Below, one piece after another: positions 48,774-62,524 of a stretch of DNA of 64,000 nt (position 1 is its first letter; every line of letters begins with the position of its first letter). This DNA comes from Holothuria scabra (Eukaryota; Echinodermata; Holothuroidea; Aspidochirotida; Holothuriidae), in the NCBI GenBank assembly GCA_037179385.1, contig CM074179.1, positions 70,699,806-70,763,805 on the forward strand, written 5' to 3'. The translations under genes and the position numbers were made by a program. Below the pieces are notes generated by a model, which saw nothing but the letters and a program-made list of their open reading frames with translations, ran no database searches and was not told the DNA's origin.

Positions 48774-50279
48774 CCCTCACTCCAAATCCAGATGTGGATT
48801 GATATCTAGATAAATCTGGTTAAAGGGCAGGAGCAGTCATCCCAAATTGAAGAAGTGTAGTAGACTGTCCAGTTTCATGATTGTCTGTTGGGCGTCATGT
48901 GACAATGTTTTTTCTCTTCAAATGTGAAATTGAACAGAAATAACTACTTGGTTTACCTTGAATATGCAATGGTAAACTCATAAAATGTAATTAAAGATAT
49001 TTTGTAGAGAAATAAGATGAAAATTGAGTTATTTAGCTTTTTCTCCAAAATAAGTTTTTTTTTTTTTTTTTTTGGGGGGGGGGGCTGTTCTTTTCCTTTA
49101 AATACAGCCTTTATATGACCTTATCAAGCCAGATTTAGATGCCTTGATATAATATACCAAGTTTTATACGGTTATGTCAAGCCAGAAACAACTTAATTCA
49201 AGAAAAGCCCAGATATGCAAATAAAGTTTTATGTGGCTGTATCAGACCAGATATAATTGATGAAATGCATTCCCAGATATACAAATAAAGTTTGATATGG
49301 CCATATCAAGCCATATATAACTTGATGAAATGCAAAACCAGATATGCAAATAAAGTTGGATATGGCTATATATATCAAGCCAGATATAATTGATTAAAAT
49401 ACCATGCCAGAATTACAAATAAACTTTTATATGGTCATATTAATACTTTTTGGTTTAATTTGTGTAGCTGTCCTACATAAAGGCCTTCTCTGGAAGCTGA
49501 ACAAGTATCAGCAAACCAAAATCATAACATTCAAACCATATTTAGCTATATTATACTAAAATATGCAAATGGCTTTCCAATGTGGGCGTGGTCAGGAATT
49601 AAGGGCCCTGATTTTTTTTTGTGATTAAGGAAGTAAAATGTGAAAGATCATGGATGAAACCTTCAAGAAAATTATGTTGGAATATTGCCCAATATGATAA
49701 TTTAAACCAACAATGCAGTGCAAACATTTTTTTCTTCACTATTAAATAATTTAACAAATTCAAATACTTAAGTCAATGTTATACAATGGGTATTAAACTT
49801 TTGTCAGAGATGTTCAGATACAGTAGTTCTTAACACTATGCTGGCTCAGAAGGCTTCTGATACACTTTTCACAAATTTAGTGCACTAATAATTTTTGTTC
49901 CAGTCATATATGGTCCACATATATGCACCATATTTGTCTACTTTATGTGGGATCAATACAGTAAATCTTTATATAAACCAAATATGGCACTGCTTTATAT
50001 GGGATCAATACAGCACACCTTTATATAAACCATATATGGTATTGCATTATATGGTCCATTTCTGTTCCAGATAAAGACCTGATCCAGATAAAATTTTATC
50101 TGGCCCATGCATGGATTAGATCTGGTTCTGGCACAGGTCAAGGTTATATCTGCCCAATTTTTTATCTCGCCCAGATATAAATCCCAAATCTGCAGCAGAT
50201 ATGGGCCAGATATGAAATATATATCTGGCTCATATATGCAATTTCATATCTGGCCCATATCTGGATTTGGAGTAAGGGG
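48774..50279. mobile_element. CAGATATGG foldback element with a nested MITE
   Basis: The outer arms CCCTCACTCCAAATCCAGAT and, inverted from the right, CCCCTTACTCCAAATCCAGA are near matches. The interior has CCAGATATGCAAATAAAG tandem blocks (49,120-49,440, ~70-bp spacing) and TATATGG/CCATATA and TCTGGCCCATATC palindromes. No clear target duplication and no ORF of note. Confidence 0.7.
48824..49097. mobile_element. 274-bp TTAA-flanked MITE (AGGGCA family)
   Basis: TTAA lies at 48820-48823 and 49098-49101. It starts AGGGCAGGAGCAGTCATCCC. A poly-T/poly-G run near the right end probably reflects slippage. It is nested in the foldback element. Confidence 0.75.
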
Positions 50280-51749
50280 TATTTTAGAGGCCGTTACAAA
50301 GAGTACATGCACTTTGCAAAAACCTGTTTTTTAAGCCTTGTGTACACAATTATTAATTCCATCATGTCTTTCCATGACGATGCCATTTGGCAAACGTTTA
50401 TTGTATGGATTGAACGACTCCCAGTACGTATAAGGGTGTTCAAACTTAGGGTTTACCCGCGTGTAATCTTTTCAAAAAATTATCAAATATCTAACCCTGC
50501 CACCTGCGTTGAAAGCCGATGCTTTACCACTACATCAAACACTTGATCTGCTCAGGTAATGGGTCTATAAAATGAGAAACTAAGAAGCACATCAAAACAT
50601 GCAGTCCTCCCCAGACGTACTGAGACAATCTTGGCTATGTCCGTTGCCTTTTTCCTTCTGAAGATATCGTCCAAATTCCCTATCGCATGAGCATGCTGCA
50701 AAATTGCTTGTTTTATGGTTCATGATCCTTTAAAAAAGGTTTGAAACATTTTTCTCTAAACTCTCTATATATAAGGCTCTTTACAGCTTTCAGAAATTGC
50801 GTGACAAATTGGTAAAGATTCATCGGTAATATAGAAGTCCGCAATATTTCTGATCCTCCTGACACCAGCACAACATATTAGCGTCAGGACGGATACTGTA
50901 AAACAAATATGAAAATTGAAAGGGAAAATAAAATGCTCGTGGAATGAGACTAATTAAGCTTACTGTTAACAGGAACCAATTGGAAACCTATAGGGAAGTG
51001 GGACCAATGTTTACTTACAACGAACCATTTAGGCCTATGCCCTTTTATCGAGACTTGACACTCAAAGAGGAACTTATTTTTATTCATATTTGTGTAAAAG
51101 AAGTCATTCCGCATAAAATATTCAATATGTGATTCATTTTCATAGAACTTGTTGCAGTATTCCCTTATAATTCTAGCATAAACTATTCAGCTGCACACTG
51201 CAGCTATCATCAGCATTGCAACAGACATTTAATCAAGCTTTCAAATACAATTGTTGGACCCTGGCGAATTTGAAGATTAAAATACGCTGTTTAGCAATAA
51301 TAACATTTTCAAGTGAAGACGACTTCCCAACAGTTATGCCTGTATGCAATACACATCGTGTTCTTGAAAAGAAAATACTAACAGGCATAGGCTTCGTACT
51401 ACAAGGCATATATTACACTCAACATGCACTTAATTAAACTGAACTGGAACTGGAACTTCCCCGATTGCTCAATTGACAATATAATTGCGTGTGCTTGTAT
51501 ATCCTCGTCACATGAAGGCTTAATTTATTGTAGTTCTAAATCGCGTCTGGTGAATATGTTATAGGTATTTATTACAAGCCACATCAATAAGGAAACAGGA
51601 AACATGTTATAAACCTAGGCTTACATTATGTTTGTGTAACTGCCAATATCATAAATATCATATGCAAGTTATTAGGTGCGTCAACACAATATCCCCCTTT
51701 GGAATCTAGAATAAAATGGTAATGACGAAAAGTTACTGGTTAGTTACAT

Positions 51750-52005
51750 AGTTAGAGGGAGTTTTGGGCCAGTTTCAACCTATTCGTTCAAGTCGAACGT
51801 CCAGCCAAGGCACTTTTTTTAGTTGTTGCTCACTGGCTTGTTTTCCCCTACTTCATCGCTTATGCGGAGCATCACGCACAACGAAGTACGTTCCATTTTT
51901 AGAGTTTTTGGTATGACTCGACCTGGGAATCGAACCTGAGCCTTCCGAGTGAGAGGGGGATGCTCTACCATTAGACCAAACACGAGGTTCAAAATGTTGT
52001 TGGTA
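51750..52005 (-). repeat. tRNA-derived SINE with intact Pol III boxes
   Basis: On the minus strand, A box TGGTCTAATGGTAGAGC (51962-51978) and B box GGTTCGATTCC (51926-51936). Between them is a CTCTCAC anticodon-loop-like stretch, suggesting a tRNA-Glu origin. The acceptor and anticodon stems pair poorly, so this is not a working tRNA gene. The body (CTCACTGGCTTGTTTTCC) is shared with the other SINE copies. Confidence 0.8.
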
Positions 52006-53750
52006 ATAGAGTGGTTCAACACATTGAATTACCGAAACTAGCTCTGTTATGTAAGCTTTTCGTCCAGGCTGATGTTTTTTTTTGTACAGATAAGGAAATA
52101 TAAAATTTTGCTTCAACTTGTTCACTTAGCTGCAGCAAATAGCACTACAGCGTACTGGGATGACGGATGATTCACAGCTTGCTGTATGACAGATTGTTGA
52201 CGGATTGATTTGCACCTCCAAGTATAATTTGACTAAAATCATATGCAGTGGCTTACTAGTAATCACATGAAATTTGAAATCATAAAAATTTCTGTAGGTA
52301 TGTAAAGTATTTCCACGAAAATAAAGTTAAAATAATGCTAGAATACAAATGTAATAAAAGTAACTTAAAATTTATTTTGCGACATTCGGTTATTGGGGGT
52401 GGGGGTTCCCCCCAAAATCTTGTACAAAATATTGTTGGGGGAAGCCCCCGACCCCCTTCTTCCGCCGCCTATGCAATCTCTATAATTGAACCACGAAGTT
52501 GCAGATCTAGCACAAGTGGGTATGTTTTGGCGATCCCAACCAACATGCGTATGCCTAGTAGAATTTTCCAAAACAATTGGTTTTACTTCAAAGTTAGTGA
52601 CTTTCTAAATAGCGTTTCAGCGACCCGATGAAATCCTCAATGTCTGCCTGGTACGAGGTTTGGGGTAATAAAATGGTACTGAGGGTTTGAACTGAGAACG
52701 TCACAAAATACTTTCTTTTACTGAAACCTCGCTCCGAAACAACGGGGTTGGCTTACCTGTTTTGAAGTTTCAGTTTGTGCTCGGATTTTTTAAGTTTGGC
52801 CACTAATCGCAGACATATTTTACTTTTAACAAAAATAAGGGGGTTGTACGCCATGTCAGACTAGGGGATTCCCTTGCCTACACTCTTTCAAGCCATCATT
52901 ATCGTGGCATCAGGTAGGGTGATATTCTTTTTTGCAGAAGTGTCAAAAGGCAAAAAACAAAAACAGAAAAAAAAAAGAAAACATTCAGAGCCCAAACTGT
53001 CCAGCAAAAATGAAACGGTTTTAAGGTATAGAAAGCATTGAAAACTTTAAAGACATATGTATATTGTACTTGGATTTGAAACAACGTGATAACAATTTGT
53101 CAGTGGGATTTATAGGTAGTTGTGTGAGGGACGTCAGCAGACATGCTGCCAGTTTGCTGAATGAGGCTGTATAAATCAAAGGAAGACACTTCACGGGGAA
53201 TATTTCTTCTATATTAGAACTTCAGTCACATAGTTCTACACTGAGGGCTAATAAACTGTGGGGTAAACAAAATGGGATGAAATGCAAATAAATGAGAACT
53301 CATATCAGGCTAATTAGAGGTATTATCAAAACAGGATTGTAACAATGTGCAGAATTACAGCTGCGCAATGACGATAGGCGTAATGGCCCCTCTACTCGGG
53401 GGATTGCGGAATCAGTCCAAAAATAATAACATTTATTCCATTTTCTGCAATTGATGACAACTCCGAGCAAAACATGGAAAATGGGATATGCGGTTGTTAG
53501 GATGGATGATGATTAACTTACCAGTATATGACATTTGATTACATAATGACATTTAGGCCTGTAGTAATAGTTGATTAGGCTTATTCACGTGTAGCGTTTA
53601 CCTTTCTTTCTTTGTAAGTCTGTATTTTGTTTATCTCAGGGAGTGGCACTTCATGAGAAGCCCTGATAGGGGTCCTTAGTACCCTCCCTATAACACATTT
53701 ATTATTTATCTGCTTATGCTACTAGTTAATTTCTTTGTTGTGATAAAACA

Positions 53751-53833
53751 AATGAATGAATGAATGAATGAATGAATGAATGAATGAATGAATGAATGAA
53801 TGAATGAATGAATGAATGAATGAATGAATGAAT
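53751..53833. repeat. (AATG)n microsatellite
   Basis: About 20 uninterrupted AATG units. Confidence 0.98.
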
Positions 53834-55269
53834 AGATAAATTTATGCGAGTCTACCCACTACATATATGCATGAGGTCAACAAAACATGGGTGGTAGTTG
53901 CATTACCAAATTTGGAAATATGCTGCCATTTAGTGGGTTAAAAATAAAATTCGCAATAAGTTACCGTTTTGGTTAGAAACTGAGTCATAAAAACTTTTCT
54001 TTTTAATTGACTAACCAACTAACGGACTACAGGCTTCCTATGATGATGAAAAATTACAAGCTGGCAAGGCGACGTGGTATCGTTCGAAGCGGACAGGAGA
54101 TGACGCACGGGAAACTCTATTCTCTCCAAATGATTTACGAAAATTTTCGACATTTCCGATCTTTTCCTAAATAAGCTCAAAAGAAGTTTTAGCTATGGGG
54201 TCAACAGAAGCCAGGACTAGTGTAGTTTTGACTTTATTGATAATTTAATTATTAAGTAGCATTTCCTACCTTAATTGATTTTGAAAACCACAAAATTTAT
54301 TGTTCCTTTCGAAATCTGTCAAACTTTATTCGTGCCCGACCTATGATAACAACGCCGTCTTAAATTAAACGCGTGTAGACATTGTTCATTATATTGCCCG
54401 CGAGCTACTTTGATACCATTGCAGGAAGTGTAAAGGAGCACTTCACATTGTAATTATGAAGCTATGACATCCTTTCCACGAGTTTATACTATTGAAAAAC
54501 ATATTCAGGATATTGAATTTTTTACCAAGTAACCAGAAACCAGGTATCGCCTTAGATGGATTACTAGAGTTTGACAGCGAATTAACCTTTGGTTCCAGCA
54601 CTTTCTTTTTCTTTTTTACACTGTTTACCACGATTTATTTTTTTATTGAGGAGGTATTTTAAATGAGCAGAATCTTTCTTTACCTAATTACTGTTCAATG
54701 CGAATTTAAAACTTCCACACAGATACAAGAGGAGAAACTCAACCTGATTCAATTGGTTAGAAACTGGGCCGTGAAACTTCATTTTTCTAAACTCATCCAT
54801 AGGGTGAACAATAGCAACATCAGACCATGATGACAAACTACTCTTTGTTAGTTTTAACTCAATGTCTGATTGTGATGTAGATTTAGCTATGGTTGTGGAA
54901 ATTTTGAATTGTCCCATTAAGGTGAAAAACTTACACATGTTTCCCTCCCGAAGTAAAGAGGGTTAGATCGTGCGCCATCTGATGTTATCATAGTCAATGC
55001 ACCTTACACATTTTTTAGGAAAGGCCCGAAATCATCTTGCGTGATTTTATGGGAAAGATATCAATCTTTTTTAGGAAGCCGGCGTCTGAATTTAAAAAAA
55101 GATTTTTTTCTTTTGACCAAGTTGTACTTTGGAACTGTTATTTTTAATTAATCCTGACATTTTTTGAAAACGTCCAACATGTACGATCTCCATTTTTAAC
55201 CAGGGCGTAGATTTCTTTTCACCCTTGGGTGGTTGCCTTTTCATCATGGTAAACCTAGAAGATATGCAA

Positions 55270-55440
55270 GCAAAGCGTGCACGGCGAGCACGAAGCGCAA
55301 AGCCCATTCCGGGTGGGGTCCAGGGGCCCACCTTAGGACCCCCGGTGTGATGTAGAAACGAAACCCCGGTGGGGGTCCAGGGGGCGATGCACCGGAAGCT
55401 CCCGGGTTTTAATGCCTCAAAGGCCCCATGAAGACTGCTT
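55270..55440. repeat. Fragment related to the 1.84-kb hAT-like element
   Basis: GTGGGGTCCAGGGGCCCAC, then ACCCCGGTGGGGGTCCAG and GGAAGCTCC(C/T)GGG parallels 28,360-28,450 in the 27.8-kb element. The ends are not found. Confidence 0.6.
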
Positions 55441-56599
55441 CAAGGGGTAAATTACAGAGGTAATGTTCTTGGGTATTGACATATACACTCAGATAAAGCT
55501 CTTTTGAGCACAAAACTCTTTGACAAGTTGCACTGAAAAACTGAAATTGAACATGTCTAGAGCAAAAATGTACTGTTAAGTTTGAAAAGGAAGGTAACGT
55601 ATCAACTCACGGTTATACCCGGTAACTGAAATTTGAATTCGAAGACCATTACATGACCTGCAAGTTGGCTGGAGATAGCCAGATTATTTGCAACTTTATT
55701 CATGAAAATAATGCAAAGGACATAATTATGAATACAAAAAACTTGAGCTGGAATTTTTGTGCAACCTACAGAATGGGATGATATAGTTTCCAGTTGAAAT
55801 TATCAGCCATACTCTTGAAAACATCATCAAATATCGGTAAATAAATTGAGTTTCTGAAAAGGATTGTGACAGATTGAATTGTGAAACGTTAGAATTGAGT
55901 TGTAATAGTTATTAAACCTTTATCATTCTTAGAACCTCAAACAACTTGGAATCGACATTAAATACTTGCAACCATGGAAAAACGCCAAGAGATTAAACGG
56001 AGATTGAAGAATTCCTTGCGAAAATGGTCCCATGGAGTCACGAAAGTAACTTACTCTGTGCGATGCACTGTCTTAAGGACGACTGAATTCGCCCGGGCCG
56101 GGGTACCCTTCGTGATATAAGGCGAACGTGACTGTATTGGTGTACAGTACGTAGGCCGCCCTACTGTATACACCAGTAAGAAGGTACTAAAAGTAAAAGC
56201 ATACGCTGTTCGAACTATCTTCGTTTACGAAATGTACTGCTTTCACAATCTAATTATGCTGTGAGGTATTCGGCTCATGAAAGTGCAAAGGAAACATTAA
56301 AAATATGCTACATCACACTTCATTTTTGAAGACAGCAATACCGCACAATGGCTAAAGTAATTGTTTAGCTTAGGTCCAGACTAATTGCCAATCTGGCTAG
56401 AAGGGATCACTCAGAGGTAGTGAATCCATGATGTTATTGCCTCATCGACTAACTCAGAAATAATTTAAAGTGTTCTTTTAGTTTTCTCTGAGGTCAAAAC
56501 ATTTTGAACCTTATGCTGCTGGAGGACGTTTCACAATATTTTCAACATCCTGAAATAGTTTTCATAAGCTTTTGGACTATTCTTTTAAGTGAAAGCAAG

Positions 56600-59500
56600 T
56601 GCTAACGTAAATTGATGGATACCAAGAGTACCGCAGACCATACGTTCGTTCATTTCAAATTGAAACTCATTTGCTTATGTAAAAATGGTTACTAGACTCA
56701 AAAACTTTTACGATTTTGTAATGAAAAATGTACGAAATATTGATATTATAACGACTAATAATAATAAATTTTCTCTTATTTTTGCTCCGAATTGCTTCAA
56801 AAGATAAGTGTAACATACCTTCATGTTATGCAACCCATTCAATGATAAGAATATGGAAATTTGCATGAACAAAATGGCCACCACTGAGATTTGGATATGT
56901 CCACCTTTGGTCATTTTTTGATTCCGGAATGGTGTACCGAAGTGTAAATCAATGTAAAATTTAGGTTTTAGATACGAAGGTAAAAACAAACGATAAATTT
57001 TTATATTTTAAATTGAAACTCATTTGCATAGATTCCAAAATGCTGGGAAAATTACCTAATTTGGGAAAAACTTTTACTGGAAACCTATGGAATATTGCCA
57101 AATTTAGGACTTATTACGATGCTTTTTGTATTATCCTAGCTTATAATAATTTAGAAACGTAGGTAAAATTTGTATACCTGTTTACTTATTTATTTAACTG
57201 AACAGACAGACATACTATTTTGCATAAATTCCAAAATGGACTCCTTTAAAATTTGAAAATATTCATTTCTCTTTATTTATCGACTTATAAAAAAATTTAA
57301 AAGTGGAAACAACTTCTAACTTAAAGCGTGGTATATCACCAAAATGATTTCCAAAGAGGTATCACTTGTAGTATCTCATAACTTTTGTAAATTTTCATAT
57401 TTTTTTCATCTTTTTCGTAGAATATTATGACATATTACCATATTTAAAGCTTTTAAAAAGGGTGTGTATTATATTTGCTTCTCATTATTCTAGAGCACAA
57501 ATGTAGCATATATTCATATTAACTTATCCATTAAATGATGCATGCATACCCATTTGCATAAATAAAATGGCCGTCACTGCAATGAGGAAATGCTCATTTT
57601 TTTTTTTTTTTTTGGTGTTTTTGCCTTTTGAATGGATTGTCAAAGTGGAAACAAATGCTTAAAGGGCAAGTGAAGTCGCCCCAAAATTTCTTTGAAACAA
57701 TTGATAAATCCCAGAATTTTTTTCTTATTAATATTTTTGGACTTCAGTTTTGCATATTCAAGGTAAACCAATCATTAACTCTTCGGAAATTTCACATTTG
57801 AGAAGAAACAATATTGTCACGTGATACTCAAGTGCCAATCAAGAAACAGGCACTCTACTACACTTCTTCAAACTGGAGGGACTGGTCTTTATCTTTTAAC
57901 CTAAGTTTTGGATACGAAAATACCAAAAAATATAAAATTTTTGTTTATTTTAGTTGAAAGTTATTTGCATTATTTTCAAAAAATGCAAAAATTACATATT
58001 TTTGTGGTTTTCCTCACAATGAACGTATGGAACATTGTCATTTTAAGAGAATATAACAAGCATTGTTGCATTATGTTTTGTGGTTTTTTATTCTAAAACG
58101 TAAATGCAACATATGTAAATTTATGTACCACTTTTTGGGGACAGACATGTATACTTGTAACTACAAAATGACCACCAATGACATATTGAAATGCTCTAGT
58201 GTTGACCAAATCTTGAGTTAGAAAATAGTAATGAAGTTATATATAGTACTAATTCAAAACGTTTTAGGATATGATAATGGAAATATGTGTTATTTCAAGT
58301 AGCAAATCATTTGCGTTAACCAAAAGTGGCGACAAATATGCATATTTAAGGTCGTTTATTCGAGAGGAGAAACTTTGAAGAGATGATAAGTATTTTATGG
58401 TACCTTTGCCCATCTGTGGTCAATAACACTATACCACTAACATGTAAGCGTGTGACGCATCCCACATAATAGTCGAGGTTTAATCATTGGCAAAAATATA
58501 TTTAAAGCTTCTGATATTTTCAAATATATTCCGTTTGTCATCATTAGGCTTACATGTAGGAAATTAAGGAATATTGAAGTAGAAGACAGAGAACTTAAAT
58601 GTCGCATTTGTGAATGAACAACCACTAGTTTATGTGTTCATTGTGCTTTGAAGCTCATTTGCATTATTCAAAGGTTGATATAATGTACATCATTTTCTTG
58701 ATTATATTTAACGGAAATTGAGTGCTTAATGCTTTCATTTTAAGCGTGGTACCTAGGATTTTTATGCAATTTTCGCTTATTGTTTTTTTTTCATTATACC
58801 TTCAACATGAACCACCATTTTACACTGCCATTTAATGGTGAAAATATATCAGTTTGCATGTAACTTAAATAGCCGACCTTGATATTCTTATTTCCCACTA
58901 TATCAACTCTGCCCCTTGAAACCACCTGTCTTGACTTGGCTGAAAGCATCATGACCTGCCAACTCTTTAACAATAGAAAATCGCAAATAAAAACTGATCT
59001 TAGTACAAGATGTTCGTGGTCCAAACAAAGATTAAGGGTACACCTTACTGCTGAAAATATCCAGAAATATTACACGTTTGTAATGGTTAATAGAATTTTC
59101 TTTAATTTCGGCATATGACGTACCAATGAATTTTTTTTTTTTTGGGGGGGGGGGGGGGGCTGGAGGTTTTCGATTTTATCCCGGCATTTTTATTTTGGTG
59201 AAGAATTTTTCTTAATCTGATTTAAGATTCATTTGGTAACTTATCTAGTCACAGAATTCAGTTCTAAGCAAATTGTACGTAAAATACAAATTCTTAAAAA
59301 TCTTCTGAGGCTGACTCAAAAATAGTCCACCGCAATGCTGGATTTGGCAAACAAGATCAAAGGAAAATGCAACCAGTAGCCTAGGGCACATGAAAGCACA
59401 TTGAGAGAACATTTGTAATGGGTGATGACAGGTTCGGGATCTTACATACGAGACCACACTTCTCCTGCCTGAATGTCACACATGAAAACTCAAGTTAAGG

Positions 59501-62450
59501 TGAAGGAACATGTGACTATTGAACACATGTGGCAAAACATGTGGTTTCAGTACAAATGAGGTACTGAAACTTCCCTTTCTGACGCATTATGCCAGATAAT
59601 TTCCCCAATTTTTACTAAGCTTGCCATACGTAAGTTGGGGATGGAGGTAAAATGTTTTTTGTTTTCCTAATATTGCCACATACCCAAAATGTGGCAAAAT
59701 AGGACAAAGCATGACACTTTGGACATTTGGGTGAAAAGCGTAAAAAAGGCCTACTATGAAATGCAAATAATCACCATTTTTCACAAACCAACATACTATT
59801 GAACAGTTTAATACAATATTTCAAATGAGGTATTGCAACGTTTGAACTGACGCAACTCTTATGTAGTGGCTCCTGGATTGAGTATGAGTATTGAAGTGAA
59901 AGACAGTGCTACATTTAAGTTCTGTACAAGGAATTAAATACAGATTTTATACTCTTTTCATTTCAAAGTGAACCTGGATTTCAAAAGGTTATTTCTGTTT
60001 GCACATTCTCATTTTGATGTAATACTTTTCATGAAATCTGACTGGATATTCTCATTTTGAAGGATGCATCCAAACTATTTCCAGAGTATGGGCATTTTCT
60101 TGCATTTTAGTGATGATAATTGGTGGTAAAGTGGAGCTCAGGCTGATGTGATGTTTTTCAATATAACCAAGTAGTCCATCAACCAATGTTTGAATTCTAA
60201 ATCAAATTGTGACTAGCTTGGGTGGTTTTTATATTCAATATATCCATTTAATTTAGTCATGGTAACAAGACTTCATGGTTTTACAAAGGTCCCCTGTTGC
60301 TTTCCTTACGAAGGGATGAAACCATGTCACCGAAACTGTCACTTGGTCACATGGATGTATACAGTAATGTATGTATTGGCTTCCTACATTTTATACAACA
60401 TGAATGTCTACAAGTCCGTAAAAAGGTCAATCACAATCCAACAAACCTTGACCCTAATGAATTATTTCTTACATATCTGTGTTGTTTACAACTGAATTAG
60501 TTGGGTCATAAATCCAAAATTTCTCTCAGCAGCATCTTTGAGCCCTGGTTGTAATAGTCTATGAGCTTTCTTGGATAGGATGTCATGCCTTAATGGCTTA
60601 CTTCGGTGTAATGTTATCCAGCCAATGCTATGTAATTTATAATACTGTGTTTTTATCAATGCATTTCACTGGTAATGAAAGCTTACTTTTACTTTTAAAA
60701 AGTATGTCGACGAAAGGTGAGTGTGAACTGTTTAGCATGTGGAAAAAAGGAATAGATGATACAGAATGTTTTCTGAGTAGACAATTATAACCGTGAATAA
60801 TATGTAATTCAAATCTCAGTCTTGTTTAATTTTTCTTAGGGGTCCGCAATGGTTGAACACTCTTGAGGCAGCAAAATATCAAAGATGCGCCCTTACTTTT
60901 TACTCAGTTTTTCAAATACATTTGATGATTCATATACACATGAAAGAATAAAATTGCCTATGCTGGGAACCCCCCCCCCCCCTTTGCGTAATAAGTGAAT
61001 CAACGTAAAGCTGGTACTGGTAAAATTATTTCGAAACTCAATACTATACATCACTCTTCCTCTATCTCGACATAGAGGTACCATTTGGTAAAATAAAATT
61101 GATGTTTAGAAAATCATTTAAGTTGAAATTTCACGATTTACTCTTGCAATGGCAGGGTTGAAAAACCATTAGTCGAGAACGCTTAAAAAGACCAAAATAA
61201 TATGCCAAAGTGATATCATTGTAAACGTAGCCTGGATGAAGCATTCGCAATAAAAGGGTTAGAAATTGACGAATAATTTAATGTATGCGAATAATGTTCA
61301 ACTCAAATTGGATATTCACTATCGCAAAATGTTTATACCTTCATGTTGTTGTTCACTTGGTTCAATGTTTCAATGTTTCAAAATGGTCACTGAAAGGACC
61401 GACATTATTCATTCAGGTCATGAAAGTTATCACCGAAATATGGAAATTCGCCACCATTTGAATTTATGCAAAAGAGTTTCCATTTGAAAGGACAGGTAAT
61501 TAGATCAGTTTTGATTTTCATATCCAAAAACGCAAGGTTTAAACATGCTTTAACTTCAGAGCTTTGTTGGGCAAAGGCATGGATAAAATTTGATATTCCA
61601 AAATATCAGCTTATACTATTGTGTTTATGCAAATTATCATGCATGTGGTACTAAACGGGTTATAAAACATGTGCCTCTTAAATTTTATGTTGTTGAATAA
61701 TAAAGGCTGAAATAGTGAAAAATCATTTTCTTAATAACCCTAAAGATTGCAATATTCCATATCGTTTCATCAAAAATCACCGAAAACATGTAACTTTGAC
61801 GATATCTTGGAATTATTCAAATGAGATTCAATTTGAAATAAACACATATATAATTGGTTACCTTCTCTAAACGTTTACTTGAAACATTTTTTTCACTTCA
61901 ATACTCCATTCCTCAGAAAACCAATGTCCCGAAGTGAATATTTCCAAATTTCAGTGGTGGTCACTTTGTTTATGCAAATTAAAAAGTCTCTAGCATCGAA
62001 TGGGCCATAAACTATAACAACTTGTTACATACATATTGTGAAAAGTTTAGAGCTCAATAAACGGAGCTCAATAAATTTAAAAGTCATTGCCATTAGCCCT
62101 TACACTGACCGTAATCGTTCCAAGTTTATGTAAAAAGTCACAAAAGCTATGAAATTTTTCCCGCTAGTTTTGATTTATCCAAATGAATGTTCATTTGATA
62201 GTAACAAATCTATAACTTTTGTAATTTTTGTATTCAACACTTTAGATCAGTATTTGTTTCCACTTCAATACTCCTTTCCTAAGTGAAGAAATGGCAAAAA
62301 CAAAATATTTCACAATTTTAGTGGCTAACATTTTGTTTATGCAAATTAGAAGGCTAATAATGTGACTTTGAAAAGTCCTTCATGCAAAAATCTATTGAAG
62401 TGATGGTGCTTAACAAGCTGGTAGCATCACATTTTGTGCCCTAACTTGTC
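56600..62450. repeat. Old diverged repeat field with octamer-like motifs, two orientations
   Basis: ATTTGCAT next to (C)AAAATGGCC(A/G)(C/T)CACTG-type blocks recurs in plus orientation (for example 56861-56890, 57021, 57551, 57962, 58655). In minus orientation ATGCAAAT follows GTGGTGGTCACTTTG (for example 59761, 61624, 61957-61980, 62339). The switch lies around 59.1-59.7 kb. No gene was recognised; open frames are short. Confidence 0.6.
57663..57895. mobile_element. 233-bp TTAA-flanked MITE (AGGGCA family)
   Basis: TTAA lies at 57659-57662 and 57896-57899. It starts AGGGCAAGTGAAGTCGCCCC. The interior matches the 18.9-kb copy. Confidence 0.75.
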
Positions 62451-62524
62451 ACTAATTAGCCAAATTTCCCACTCTGGCGGAAAGACTATACGGGCTCGCT
62501 CGCGTGATAGTTGACTAGCCAATG

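Larger units (their letters stand above)
50280..56600. other. No gene recognised, apart from the listed SINE, microsatellite and repeat fragment
   Basis: Short open frames only. A minus-strand frame at 54,684-54,938 (84 codons) has non-repetitive composition and ends next to a GTAAAG site, but nothing identifies it. A G/C-homopolymer fragment lies at about 52,395-52,480. Confidence 0.45.

Noticed and set aside
51915..51990. tRNA-Glu gene on the minus strand
   Set aside because: The A and B boxes are good, but the acceptor and anticodon stems pair poorly and the segment continues into a body shared with four other copies, so it is a SINE head.
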